Shown here: positions 18,554 through 26,916 of the stretch, in pieces
How the letters are laid out: each line of letters opens with the position of its first letter
Position numbering within the stretch: the first letter of the stretch is position 1
Assembly: GCA_049582485.1 (NCBI GenBank)
Contig: JBAUUB010000347.1
Coordinates: forward strand, 1 to 64,000
Length of the DNA stretch: 64,000 nucleotides
DNA from: F2B08 sp049582485
GTDB taxonomy: Bacteria > Actinomycetota > Actinomycetes > Actinomycetales > Dermatophilaceae
Direction of reading: 5' to 3'
Made by a program: the position numbers and the translations under genes
The notes under the pieces: generated by a model
Database searches by the model: none
Seen by the model: the letters and a program-made list of their open reading frames with translations, nothing else
Told to the model about the DNA's origin: nothing

Positions 18554-19378
18554 TCAGTCACGCGGGGGCGTGAGCACATAGGGCGTCGTCGTCGCCACCT
18601 GCGACAACCCCATCCGGACCAGGATCGGACGCGAGGTCACCAGGGCGTCGACCCGGCAGATCGAGTAGCCGGCGTCGATCGCCCACCGCGCGCGCAGCCC
18701 GGCCATCGCGCGGTATAGCCCCCGCCCGCGGTGGTCCGCTCGCACCTTGCCGCCCCACAGTCCGGCGACGTCCGTTCCCACCACGAGGCGGAGCACAGCG
18801 TGCCCGACGACCACGCCCCCGTCGCGGTCGACGGCCACGACCGACCGGACGTGCTGCGGGTCGGCCTGCTCCTCGGCCCGGAGCAGCCGCGACCACGCGG
18901 CACCGCCCTCCCCGAAGACGGCCTCGTCGAGCGCTTCGACCTGCTCCCACTCGGCCTGCGCGGTGTCCGCGTCCGCCGAGATGGCGCGCACCGCATACCG
19001 GTCGGCGATCTCCACCGGCTGGGCGACCCGTTCGGCCGGGCCCAGCAGGAGCGCCTCCTCCGCCTCCGGCACGAAGCCGTATGCGCGCAGCAGCTCGGGG
19101 AGGTCCGCCGGCTCGTCGTAGGAGTAGGTCTTCCACTCGACACGCTGTCCACGCGCGGTGAAGAAGGCGACCTGGCGCTCGACGGCCGCGGCCGGGTCGG
19201 GCCCCAGTCCCTCGGGGGAGTCGATCATCGCGCCCTCCTCGGCCGGGTCGGGCGGGTAGGCCCGCCGCACCGGCCCGTCGTACTCGATGACGTGGGTCGG
19301 GGCGTGGTCCCGGTCGCGGAGGCGGATCTGCTCGTGGAAGCGCCAGAGGAGGTCGGCTGCCTCGGTTGGGTCGGTCAT
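18554..19378 (-). CDS. GNAT-family N-acetyltransferase
   Basis: 274 residues. A divergent N-terminal half (about 1-125) and a C-terminal GNAT domain whose acetyl-CoA loop is visible as VRADHRGRGLYRAM at about residues 213-226, followed by a late NAT-like segment (residues 236-272). Substrate unknown. It lies about 100 bases upstream of fba and four bases before the GH15 gene's stop; all are on the minus strand, so transcription from GH15 may continue into it. Confidence 0.8.
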   Translation of the reverse strand: MTDPTEAADLLWRFHEQIRLRDRDHAPTHVIEYDGPVRRAYPPDPAEEGAMIDSPEGLGPDPAAAVERQVAFFTARGQRVEWKTYSYDEPADLPELLRAYGFVPEAEEALLLGPAERVAQPVEIADRYAVRAISADADTAQAEWEQVEALDEAVFGEGGAAWSRLLRAEEQADPQHVRSVVAVDRDGGVVVGHAVLRLVVGTDVAGLWGGKVRADHRGRGLYRAMAGLRARWAIDAGYSICRVDALVTSRPILVRMGLSQVATTTPYVLTPPRD

Positions 19379-19382
19379 GCCC

Positions 19383-21215
19383 CTATCGAAGCGCAGCCGT
19401 GACGGAGTCCGCAGCCCGAATGAGCGCGAGATGGCTGAAGGCCTGCGGGAAGTTGCCGGCGAGCCGCCCCGACTCGGGGTCGTACTCCTCGGACAGGAGC
19501 CCGAGGTCGTTGGCGAACCCGACCAGGCGCTCCATCAGCGCACGGGCGTCGTGCATCCGGCCGGAGCAGGCGTACTGCTCGACGAGCCAGAAGCAGCAGA
19601 TGAGGAACGGGTACTCACGACCCTCGAGTCCGTCCAGCCCGCTCTCCGTGCGGTAGCGGTGCACCAGTCCGTGCTCGTCGCGCAGGTCCTCCTCGATCGC
19701 TGCGACGGTGCCGAGCATGCGCTCGTCGTCGTAGGCGACGAACCCGGTGTGCGGGAGCTGGAGGAGCGAGGCGTCCACCTCCCGGTTGTCGTAGGTCTGG
19801 GTGAACGTCCCTCTCTCGGAGTCGAACCCGTGCTCGAGGATCTCCTCACGCAGGTGTTCACGCAGCTCCTTCCAGCGCTCCACGTCGCCCGGCAGGCCGT
19901 GCTCCTCCACCGCGCGGATCCCCTCGTTGAAGGCGGCCCACATCATCACGCGGCCGTGGGTGAAGTGGTGCACGTCGCCGCGCATCTCCCAGATGCCGTG
20001 GTCCTCGCGGTCGAAGTTGGCCTCGCAGAAGCGGAGCAGGTTGCACTGCAGAGCCCACGTGTAGTCGTCCTCCTCCGCGCCCTGGTCGCGCAGTCGAGCC
20101 AGGGCGAGCATCACCTCACCGGGCACGTCGGCCTGGTACTGGTCCGCGGCGCCGTTGCCGATCCGCACCGGCCTGGAGTTCTCGTAGCCGACGAGGTGGT
20201 CGAGCTGCCGCTCGTCGAGGTCACGCTCACCGCCGAGGCCGTACATGATCCGCAGGTCGGCGATGTCGCCCGCCACGGCGCGCAGCAGCCAGTCCCGCCA
20301 CAGTTTCGCGCCCTCGAGGAAGTCGTGGTCGACCATGACCTCGATCGTCATCGCCGCGTCGCGCAGCCAGGTGTAGCGGTAGTCCCAGTTGCGCCCGCCG
20401 CCGAAGTGCTCCGGCAGCGAGGCCGTCGGGGCGGCGACGATTCCTCCGGTCTTGCCGTGCGTGAGGGCGCGCAGCACCAGCAGGGAGCGGGTGACCTCGC
20501 GGTCGTGGACGCAGTGCGCCTCGACCCGGCCCGCCCAGTCGGTCCAGAACGTCCTGGTCCGCTCGAGCGCACGGTGCACGTCGACCGGCTCCGGCCGGTC
20601 CTCCCACGAGGGGAACCACGTCAGGTCCCACGACAGCTCGTCCCCCTCGGTGATGGTGAATGACCCGACGAACCGGGGAGCCGTGCCTCCCGAGGTGGTG
20701 TCGGCTCCACCGCCTTCCTCACCGGACTGGTCGATCGCGTGGAGACATGGACCGGTCAGCAGCAACGCGTCCGGACCGGCGATCGAGGACAGCCTCGCCC
20801 GGCCATTGTCGGAGTCCTCGAGACGGCGGAACCAGGGCGTCGAGCGCGCGTAGTCGAAGCGGACCCGCAGGTCGTGGACGACCTCCACCTCGCCCTCGAG
20901 GCAGGTCACGATCCGGACCAGGTCACCATGCCCGTCGCCCGGCACGAGGAAGTCGACGACCCGGGCGCGCCCGGTCGGCGACTCCCAGACGGTCTCGAGG
21001 ACGAAGGTGTCCTCCTCGTAGGTCCACGAGGCGACCGTCCCGTCCGTCACCGAGACCTGCCATCGCCCGTCGTCCGGTCCCCCGAGGATGGCCGAGAACA
21101 CCGCCGGGCTGTCGAACCGCGGCAGGCACAGCCAGTCCACGCTCCCGTCGCGGGAGACGAGCGGACCGGTCCGCAGGTCCGAGAGCAGGGCGTAGTCCTC
21201 GAGGTGGGTGCTCAT
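19383..21215 (-). CDS. Glycoside hydrolase family 15 (glucoamylase/trehalase type)
   Basis: 610 residues, cytoplasmic (no signal peptide). The N-terminal part MSTHLEDYALLSD... GSVDWLCLPRFDSP is typical for the bacterial GH15 group that includes actinobacterial trehalases. The (alpha/alpha)6 barrel begins near residue 255; the GGRNWDYRYTWLRDA motif (about 275-289) holds the substrate-binding region and LSEEYDP near residue 580 holds a catalytic Glu. In mycobacteria this type hydrolyses trehalose; glucoamylase activity is the alternative. A GH13 trehalose-synthase-like gene lies 6 kb away. Confidence 0.85.
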   Translation of the reverse strand: MSTHLEDYALLSDLRTGPLVSRDGSVDWLCLPRFDSPAVFSAILGGPDDGRWQVSVTDGTVASWTYEEDTFVLETVWESPTGRARVVDFLVPGDGHGDLVRIVTCLEGEVEVVHDLRVRFDYARSTPWFRRLEDSDNGRARLSSIAGPDALLLTGPCLHAIDQSGEEGGGADTTSGGTAPRFVGSFTITEGDELSWDLTWFPSWEDRPEPVDVHRALERTRTFWTDWAGRVEAHCVHDREVTRSLLVLRALTHGKTGGIVAAPTASLPEHFGGGRNWDYRYTWLRDAAMTIEVMVDHDFLEGAKLWRDWLLRAVAGDIADLRIMYGLGGERDLDERQLDHLVGYENSRPVRIGNGAADQYQADVPGEVMLALARLRDQGAEEDDYTWALQCNLLRFCEANFDREDHGIWEMRGDVHHFTHGRVMMWAAFNEGIRAVEEHGLPGDVERWKELREHLREEILEHGFDSERGTFTQTYDNREVDASLLQLPHTGFVAYDDERMLGTVAAIEEDLRDEHGLVHRYRTESGLDGLEGREYPFLICCFWLVEQYACSGRMHDARALMERLVGFANDLGLLSEEYDPESGRLAGNFPQAFSHLALIRAADSVTAALR

Positions 21216-21348
21216 CGAGTCAGTCTGGCAAGGCGACAACCCCGCCATGGGGGCCAGCAACGGGTGGGCTGGTCGCCCCGGCTGAGCCGGCCGGTCCTGG
21301 GCCCGGATACTCAGGCGCCGCGAGGCATCGACGCGCCACGCTGGAGGT

Positions 21349-22656
21349 ATGGATCTGACGCGTGTGCGGGCCCTGAGCGAGGCGACCCCCGAGACCCGCA
21401 ACCGGGTCGTCGACGCGCTACGCGCCCTCGCGATCACGGTGGTCGTGCTCGGCCACTGGCTCGTCGCGGCGGTCGTCGTCCGCGACGGTGAGCTCGTCCC
21501 GAGCGCGGTGCTCGACATCGCGCCGTGGAGCCACCCGCTGACGTGGGTCTTCCAGGTCATGCCGGTGTTCTTCTTCGTCGGCGGATACGCCAACGCGCTG
21601 TCGTGGCGGGCGGCGCGCCGCGACGGCAGGCCCTACGCCGACTGGGTGCGGGCGCGGCTGGTCCGGCTCGGCGCACCCGTGGTCCCGCTGCTGGTGACGT
21701 GGCTCGTCCTGGCGAGCACCGCATACGCCCTGGGGGTTCCGGGCTCGACGCTGCGGCTCGCCTCGCAGGTGGCCCTGGTGCCGACCTGGTTCCTCGCGGC
21801 ATACGTCCTCGTCGTCGCGGTCGCCCCCGCGACCCTGGCCCTGTGGGAGCGCTGGCGCTCGTGGAGCGTGCTGGCCGGACTCGGCCTGAGTCTGGCTGTC
21901 GATGCGGTGAGTATCGGAACCGGCGAGGTGCTCGTGGGCTTCGCGAACTACCTGGTCGCCTGGGCGACCGTCCACCAGCTCGGGTATGCGTGGGTCGACG
22001 GAGCGCTCGCCTCGCGACTGCGGCGGCTGGCCCTGGCCGGCGCCGGCCTGGTCGGGCTGTTCCTCGCGGTCGGACCCGGACCGTACCCGGTGTCGATGAT
22101 CGGGGTGACGGGCGCCGAGCTGAACAACTCCTATCCGACGCGCGCGACGATGGTGCTGCTCGGCATGCTTCAGGGCGGGATCATCCTCCTCGCCGAGCGC
22201 CCGCTCGCCGAGCGGTTGCGCAGCCCGCGACTGTGGACCGCAACCGTCGCCGTCAACGCCCGGATCATGACCCTGTATCTCTGGCACCTGACCGCGATGG
22301 TGCTCGTCATCGGGCTCGCGCTGCTCGTCGGTGGCGCGGGGCTGCGGTGGGATCCCCTGTCGGCGGCATGGTGGGCGACCCGGCCGCTGTGGATCGGTGT
22401 CCTGGCACTGGTCGTCATGGCGGCGGTCGCGCTGCTGGGTCGGTTCGAGAACCCCCGGCGGGAGACGCGTCCTCCACCACCGATGTGGGCGGCCGTCCTG
22501 GCCGTCGTGCTCACGTGCGGTGGGCTCGGGGTGATGGCGAAGTTCGGCATCGTCGACGAGGCCGGGGTGAACTGGGTCTGGCCGCTGCTGCCCATCGCCG
22601 CCCAGGTGCTGCTGCGGGTAGTGCCGCGCGCGAAGGCGACCCCTACTCCGCGGTGA
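21349..22656 (+). CDS. Acyltransferase-3 family membrane protein
   Basis: 435 residues with about ten membrane segments. The first segment carries NRVVDALRALAITVVVLGHW (about 19-38), the signature of the acyltransferase-3 (OafA/NodX) family with its Arg and His, and MPVFFFVGGYAN follows near residue 70. These enzymes transfer acyl groups to sugars, lipids or glycopolymers at the membrane. Substrate unknown. Divergent from the GH15 gene; GGAGGT lies directly before the ATG. Confidence 0.85.
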   Translation: MDLTRVRALSEATPETRNRVVDALRALAITVVVLGHWLVAAVVVRDGELVPSAVLDIAPWSHPLTWVFQVMPVFFFVGGYANALSWRAARRDGRPYADWVRARLVRLGAPVVPLLVTWLVLASTAYALGVPGSTLRLASQVALVPTWFLAAYVLVVAVAPATLALWERWRSWSVLAGLGLSLAVDAVSIGTGEVLVGFANYLVAWATVHQLGYAWVDGALASRLRRLALAGAGLVGLFLAVGPGPYPVSMIGVTGAELNNSYPTRATMVLLGMLQGGIILLAERPLAERLRSPRLWTATVAVNARIMTLYLWHLTAMVLVIGLALLVGGAGLRWDPLSAAWWATRPLWIGVLALVVMAAVALLGRFENPRRETRPPPPMWAAVLAVVLTCGGLGVMAKFGIVDEAGVNWVWPLLPIAAQVLLRVVPRAKATPTPR

Positions 22657-22712
22657 GACCGCAACTGCCCGCGACTGGCGGAGCAGAGGTCGCGCAGAGG
22701 AGGATCCGTCGC
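22656..22712. repeat. Dispersed intergenic repeat, family B, copy 2
   Basis: CCGCAACTGCCCGCGAC followed by the tail GAGCAGAGGTCGCGCAGAGG (from 22681) and AGGATCCGTC. The 30-base tail matches copy 3 at 27 of 30 positions in the same orientation. It lies directly upstream of the nuclease-like gene. Confidence 0.75.
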
Positions 22713-22777
22713 GTCACGGAGGAGCACTCGCCTCGACGGCGCGGATTATCCCCTCCGAACCTCGCCGGCCGGCGTGG

Positions 22778-22804
22778 TCATCCACACCGACAGGGTTATC
22801 CACA
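22778..22804 (+). promoter_or_regulatory. Two DnaA-box-like 9-mers
   Basis: TCATCCACA (22778-22786) and a consensus box TTATCCACA (22796-22804) start 18 bases apart, upstream of the nuclease-like gene. A further relative, TTATCCCCT, is at 22746. Binding by DnaA is inferred. Confidence 0.5.
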
Positions 22805-22857
22805 GGCTGGTGTATGCGGTGGAGCCCTCCGCGCGGATCCGCGCCAGGGTTGGGGCC

Positions 22858-23790
22858 ATGGATCGACGACTCCTCACCAAGGCCGGGGCCCAGGGCGGTG
22901 TGTTCACCGTGGCCGACGCGATCGCGCTCGGAGTGACCGGCAACGACCTCACGGCCCTCGTGCGCAGAGGTGAGGTGATCCGGATCCGGCGCGGCGCATA
23001 CGTGCTCGCGAACGTCTTCGCCTCGGCGGACATCGCCGGCCGATACCGACTGCGCGTGCTCGCCGTCATGCGATCCCGGCCGCGGAGCGACCGGGCCAGC
23101 CACCACTCGGCGCTCTCGCTCCTCGACATCCCGTTCACCTCGGCCCCGCTGGACGCGGTGCTGGCGGAGAGCCGGGCCAGTGGTCGTCGCACGAGTGGCG
23201 GCCTGCACCTGCACCCGCCATCGAGCCAGCCCGGCCTGCGGCTCGGCGACCTCCGGCTCGTCTCTGTCCCTGTGGCCTGCGTGCAGATGGCTGCGCGCTA
23301 CGGCTTCGAGGCGGGCGTCTGTGCCATGGACAGCGCGCTGCAGCGCCGTCGCTGCACCCGAGAGGAGCTGGAACGTGCGATGGCCGACGTCGACCCCCGC
23401 CGCCGCGGCCAGGTCACGCTCGCGATCGCTGCGTCCGAGGCGCTGACCGAGTCGGTCGGCGAGACCCGGACCCGGATCATCCTGCAGGACGCCGGATTCG
23501 CGGTCCGACCACAGGCGGAGATCCGGGACGGGGAGCGCTTCCTGGGGCGGGTCGACTTCCTCGTCGACGACTGTGTCGTCGTGGAGTTCGACGGCCTGGT
23601 GAAGTACGAGGGACTCGCCGGCAGGACGGCGCTCGCCGCGGAGAAGGAGCGGGAGAGCCGGATCACGCGCCTGGGATACGAGGTGGTGCGGGTCGTGTGG
23701 TCCGAGCTCGACCACCCCGTGGGCATCGTCCAGCGGGTGCTCGACGCCCGGTCGACAGCCCGCGCGCGGCGTGCGGCGATGACGCGGTGA
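22858..23790 (+). CDS. AbiEi-like winged helix fused to PD-(D/E)XK/DUF559-type nuclease
   Basis: 310 residues. The N-terminal part (about 1-60) has the winged-helix pattern of AbiEi-type antitoxins: VFTVADAIALGVTGNDLTALVRRG then RIRRGAYVL. The C-terminal part (about 225-305) has the Vsr/DUF559 layout: RVDFLVDD, then VVEFDGLVKY with acid and Lys, and a late LGYEVVRVVW. Such proteins are multi-copy in actinobacterial genomes, with unknown role. ATG at 22858 is preceded by CAGGGT seven bases upstream. Family B repeats lie on both sides in the same orientation. It may be a DNA-binding nuclease, a lone antitoxin-like regulator, or part of a mobile cassette. Confidence 0.7.
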   Translation: MDRRLLTKAGAQGGVFTVADAIALGVTGNDLTALVRRGEVIRIRRGAYVLANVFASADIAGRYRLRVLAVMRSRPRSDRASHHSALSLLDIPFTSAPLDAVLAESRASGRRTSGGLHLHPPSSQPGLRLGDLRLVSVPVACVQMAARYGFEAGVCAMDSALQRRRCTREELERAMADVDPRRRGQVTLAIAASEALTESVGETRTRIILQDAGFAVRPQAEIRDGERFLGRVDFLVDDCVVVEFDGLVKYEGLAGRTALAAEKERESRITRLGYEVVRVVWSELDHPVGIVQRVLDARSTARARRAAMTR

Positions 23791-23807
23791 GTGGCCTCAT
23801 CTGCTCA

Positions 23808-23926
23808 TCGGCGCGACGCTTGCTCCCCACTGAGACCAATACTCAGTCGGGAGAGCGCAATTGCGCGCGAACGACGGAGGATCCGGCGAACGACGGAGCA
23901 GAGGTCGCGCAGGGGAGGGTCTGTCT
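23808..23926. repeat. Dispersed intergenic repeat, family B, copy 3
   Basis: Contains the full order of family words: GCGACGCTTGCTCCC, GCAATTGCGCGCGAAC (about 23857), a partial tail GACGGAGGATCCG, and the tail GACGGAGCAGAGGTCGCGC (from 23892) with GGGAGGGTCTGTC. It fills the convergent gap between the nuclease-like gene and the alkyltransferase-like gene. Confidence 0.75.
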
Positions 23927-23950
23927 CCCGGGCGGCGAGCGCGCGGGGGA

Positions 23951-24289
23951 TCAGCGCTCGAGATCGGCGCAGGCGCGCTCCCAGTCCGCGGCCAGCGCCG
24001 CGAGGTCTGCGCGGTGGTCGGCGATCGGCGCGCCCCGACCGCCGGGGCCGAGGAGGATCCCCTCGTCCGCCCACCGCGCGGCGGCCTCGTCGCGCAGGTG
24101 CTCGGGCAGCTCGCCGCGGGCGTTCGTCACGCGCCACCAGGTGACGTTGCCGCCCCAGTGCCGCATGATCGAGCCGACCTGGCGCGGGCCGATGCCGACG
24201 AGCGAGGCCAGGTCGCCGTAGGAGACGAGGCGACCGCGCGGCACGAGCTCGACCGCACGCAGCACCCGTTCGACGACGACCTCGTCCAC
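23951..24289 (-). CDS. Alkyltransferase-like protein (MGMT family, Cys lacking)
   Basis: 112 residues, the size of ATL proteins. The DNA-binding winged helix is clear (RLVSYGDLASLVGIGPRQVGS), but the PCHR active-site motif of O6-alkylguanine transferases is replaced by WWRVTN, so there is no alkyl-acceptor Cys. ATL proteins bind alkylated guanine and hand it to nucleotide excision repair. The GTG at 24289 is chosen because TAACCT lies seven bases before it; that element includes the TAA stop of the upstream methyltransferase gene. An ATG at 24323 would overlap that gene. Confidence 0.85.
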   Translation of the reverse strand: MDEVVVERVLRAVELVPRGRLVSYGDLASLVGIGPRQVGSIMRHWGGNVTWWRVTNARGELPEHLRDEAAARWADEGILLGPGGRGAPIADHRADLAALAADWERACADLER

Positions 24290-24299
24290 GTCGGTCAGG

Positions 24300-24956
24300 T
24301 TAACCGGGGCTCGCCGGCGCATGTGCTGGCGGCGTCCAGCCGTGGACGTGCTGGAGCGCCCACGTGTGCATCGCAATCGCCGCCGCGGCACCGGCGTTGA
24401 TCGAGCGGGTCGAGCCGAACTGCGTGATGTGGACGAGCTCCGCACTCGCCGCCCGCGCCTCGGCGGACAGGCCCGGACCCTCGCCGCCGAAGAGCAGCAG
24501 GGCGGCCCGGGGCAGCGCATACCCCTCGAGCGGGAGCGAACCGGCGACGTTGTCGACCCCGATCACCGCCAGCGCGTGCTCCCCGGCGAAGCGGACGAGC
24601 GAGTCGACGTCCGGGTGGTGGTGCTCGTGCTGGTAGCGGTCGGTGACCATGGCCCCGCGGCGGTTCCAGCGACGGCGGCCGACGATGTGGAACGCGGCGA
24701 CGTTGAACGCGTTCGCGGTCCGGATGACCGAGCCGATGTTGAAGTCGTGCGACCAGTTCTCGACGGCGACGTGCAGGGGGTGACGCCGGGTGTCGAGGTC
24801 GGCGACGATCGCCTCGTGCCGCCAGTAGCGGTAGTGGTCCTCGACGTTGCGCCGGTCCCCCTGACGCAGCAGCTCAGGGTCGAACCGGTCCCCCGCGGGC
24901 CACGCTCCGGCCCAGGGGCCGACGCCGACCGAGCGGTCGTCTGCCTCGTGGGACAT
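24300..24956 (-). CDS. TrmH/SpoU-family RNA 2'-O-methyltransferase
   Basis: 218 residues. SPOUT-fold motifs are visible: NIGSVIRTANAF near residue 73 (motif 1), LFGGEGPGLS near residue 155 (motif 2), and STRSINAGAAAAIAMH near residue 182 (motif 3). It methylates ribose in tRNA or rRNA with S-adenosylmethionine; the exact target cannot be told. The short N-terminal extension is acidic and Trp-rich. ATG at 24956 follows GGAAGGAGCCGC, a strong ribosome-binding site. Confidence 0.88.
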   Translation of the reverse strand: MSHEADDRSVGVGPWAGAWPAGDRFDPELLRQGDRRNVEDHYRYWRHEAIVADLDTRRHPLHVAVENWSHDFNIGSVIRTANAFNVAAFHIVGRRRWNRRGAMVTDRYQHEHHHPDVDSLVRFAGEHALAVIGVDNVAGSLPLEGYALPRAALLLFGGEGPGLSAEARAASAELVHITQFGSTRSINAGAAAAIAMHTWALQHVHGWTPPAHAPASPG

Positions 24957-25000
24957 CGGTGCGGCTCCTTCCGGGTTCTGGCCGCCTCAATCTAACCGGG

Positions 25001-25164
25001 TCAGGCGGTCGCGACCGCCGGCTCCGGGGTGCGGGCCGTCGAGCGCCGGATCGCGTATGCGGCCAGGACTGCCGTGAGCATCCCCAGCGTGCCGGTGGTC
25101 ACGAAGTCAGTCGCGCGTCCCGGATGCGCCAGGCGGCCGACGCATTCTGAAAGAGTTGTTTCAT
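25001..25164 (-). pseudogene. Remnant of a divergent membrane transporter (MFS-like)
   Basis: The minus strand opens with ATG at 25164 (MKQLFQNASAAWRIRDARL, then a stop) and, in another frame, ends with a hydrophobic helix and a basic tail (GTLGMLTAVLAAYAIRRS to the TGA at 25001). Together these look like the first residues and the last membrane segment of a transporter, joined by a large out-of-frame deletion. ArsR-family regulators such as the one at 25216 often sit divergently from MFS genes, which fits. Alternatives: two unrelated short reading frames. No protein of 50 residues or more is encoded. Confidence 0.4.
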
Positions 25165-25186
25165 CAATGTGAAGGTACTCTTTCAG
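25147..25186. promoter_or_regulatory. 40-bp palindromic operator of the ArsR-type regulator
   Basis: Outer arms CTGAAAGAGT (25147-25156) and ACTCTTTCAG (25177-25186) are perfect; inner arms TTCA (25160-25163) and TGAA (25170-25173) share the same centre. It is AT-rich within GC-rich DNA, lies 30 bases before the regulator gene, and overlaps the remnant's start: a divergent operator. Confidence 0.65.
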
Positions 25187-25215
25187 ATCCCGGGTGGCAA
25201 CCCTAGAATCGCGAC

Positions 25216-25809
25216 ATGCCGGAATCTCCAGACGAGAGCTCGTCCGCGCCCGACCAGGCGCCTTCCGACGAGGTGCGCATCACCGACCCCCAGGCCCTGC
25301 GGGCCCTCGCGCACCCGGCTCGGCAACAGGTGATCATGGAGCTGTACTCCGGCGAGGTCCTCACCGCGAGCGAGGCGGCGCAGATCTGCGGGATGACGCC
25401 GTCGGCGATGAGCTACCACCTCAGGGTCCTGGAGAGGGCCGGCATCGTCGAGCGGGTCGAGAGCAGTGACGGCCGTGAGCGGCCGTGGAAGGCTGCGGCT
25501 GAGTCCCTGACCATCGACCGCGCCGCACACTCCGGGGCCGGCACGGCGATCCTGCAGAAGTACACGGGGACGTGGACCGCAGACCTCATCGCCGGCCTCG
25601 AGCGGCTCTACGAGGATCTCGGCGCGGAGCAGAACCCCTACGTTCTCAGCCGCGTCCGATTCTGGGTCACGGACGCGGAGATGCGTGAGTTGGCGGGCGA
25701 GATCATCCGGCTCTGGGACCGGTACAAGGGCCGGACCCGGGCCGACCACCCCGAGGGGGCCCGCCTGCGCGACGTCTACTCGCTCGTCCTGCCCACCGAG
25801 GACGGGTGA
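25216..25809 (+). CDS. ArsR-type winged-helix transcriptional regulator
   Basis: 197 residues. HTH of ArsR type at about residues 30-90 (LAHPARQQVIMELYSG, then TPSAMSYHLRVLERAGIV), and a C-terminal helical dimer/ligand region (about 105-190) with no evident metal-binding Cys pair. Probably a repressor acting on the 40-bp palindrome just upstream. TAGAAT is six bases before the ATG, giving a leaderless layout. Its presumed target, a divergent transporter, survives only as a fragment. The dinB gene follows after six bases. Confidence 0.85.
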   Translation: MPESPDESSSAPDQAPSDEVRITDPQALRALAHPARQQVIMELYSGEVLTASEAAQICGMTPSAMSYHLRVLERAGIVERVESSDGRERPWKAAAESLTIDRAAHSGAGTAILQKYTGTWTADLIAGLERLYEDLGAEQNPYVLSRVRFWVTDAEMRELAGEIIRLWDRYKGRTRADHPEGARLRDVYSLVLPTEDG

Positions 25810-25815
25810 CCGCAG

Positions 25816-26904
25816 GTGGCGGCGTCCGCCGAGGCGACCCGGGAGGCGACCGGCCGGGCCGGGCGATGGGTGCTGCACGTCGACCTCGACCAGTTCCTCG
25901 CCGCGGTCGAGGTGCTACGTCGCCCCGAGCTCGCCGGCCGGCCGGTCATCGTCGGCGGACGGGGTGACCCGACCGAGCGGGGGGTGGTGTCGACGGCCTC
26001 CTACGAAGCCCGCGCTTTCGGCGTCCGCTCCGGCATGGCGCTGCGCATCGCGGCCCGCCGGTGCCCCGACGCGATCTTCCTGCCCGTCGACTTCGCCGTG
26101 TACGAAGCGGCCTCCCGACAGGTGATGGAGGCGCTGCGGTCGGTGCCCGGCACGGTCGTGGAGGTGCTCGGCTGGGACGAGGCCTTCGTCGGCGTGACCA
26201 CGGCCGACCCGGACGCCATCGCCGCGCGCATCCGGCGGGACGTCCTCGCCGCAACCGGCCTGCACTGCTCGGTCGGCATCGGCGACACCCGGGTGCGCGC
26301 CAAGATCGCGACCGACTTCGGCAAGCCACGGGGCACCTTCCGGCTGACGGCCGAGACCTGGCTCGAGGTGATGGGCGAGCGTCCGGTCAGTGCGCTGTGG
26401 GGCGTCGGGCCGCGGATCGCCGCCCGCCTCGGCCGGCTCGGCATCGTCACCGTCGCCGACCTCGCGAGCGCCGACGACGCACTGCTCGCCGGAGAGTTCG
26501 GTCCCCGCACCGGCCCGTACATCGGCGGCCTGGGGCGGGGCGGCGACAGCGCCGTCGTCGACCCGACCCCGTGGGTCCCCCGGGCGCACGGTCGTGAGAC
26601 GACGTTCCAGCATGACCTCACCGACGACAAAGAGATCGCCGCCGCCGTCAGGGAGCTCGCGAACCGCGTCATCGAGGACATCCGCCGGGAGGGTCGCGCC
26701 TGTCAACGCGTCCACCTCAAGGTGCGCTTCGCGCCGTTCTTCACCTTCACCCGGGTCCGCAAGCTCCCGGAGGCGACCTTCGACGCGGAGGTCGTCGCGC
26801 ATACGGCACTGGAGCTGTTGGCCCGCCTCGAGGACGACCGGCCGATCCGGCTGCTCGGTGTGCGCGCCGAGATGGTGCCGCCCGACGGGGGCTACGACCG
26901 CTGA
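25816..26904 (+). CDS. dinB: Y-family DNA polymerase IV, DinB2 type
   Basis: 362 residues. Catalytic acids in HVDLDQF (Asp23) and GWDEAF (Asp/Glu near residue 120); fingers, thumb and little-finger regions present in normal order. The steric-gate position, Phe13 in E. coli DinB, is Leu28 here (QFL instead of CFF). This and the GWDEA motif match mycobacterial DinB2, which has Leu at the gate and is known to accept ribonucleotides. No beta-clamp motif is evident at the C-terminus, as in DinB2. GTG at 25816 lies six bases after the ArsR gene, so likely co-transcribed. Confidence 0.9.
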   Translation: MAASAEATREATGRAGRWVLHVDLDQFLAAVEVLRRPELAGRPVIVGGRGDPTERGVVSTASYEARAFGVRSGMALRIAARRCPDAIFLPVDFAVYEAASRQVMEALRSVPGTVVEVLGWDEAFVGVTTADPDAIAARIRRDVLAATGLHCSVGIGDTRVRAKIATDFGKPRGTFRLTAETWLEVMGERPVSALWGVGPRIAARLGRLGIVTVADLASADDALLAGEFGPRTGPYIGGLGRGGDSAVVDPTPWVPRAHGRETTFQHDLTDDKEIAAAVRELANRVIEDIRREGRACQRVHLKVRFAPFFTFTRVRKLPEATFDAEVVAHTALELLARLEDDRPIRLLGVRAEMVPPDGGYDR

Positions 26905-26916
26905 CCCAGGGAGCCC

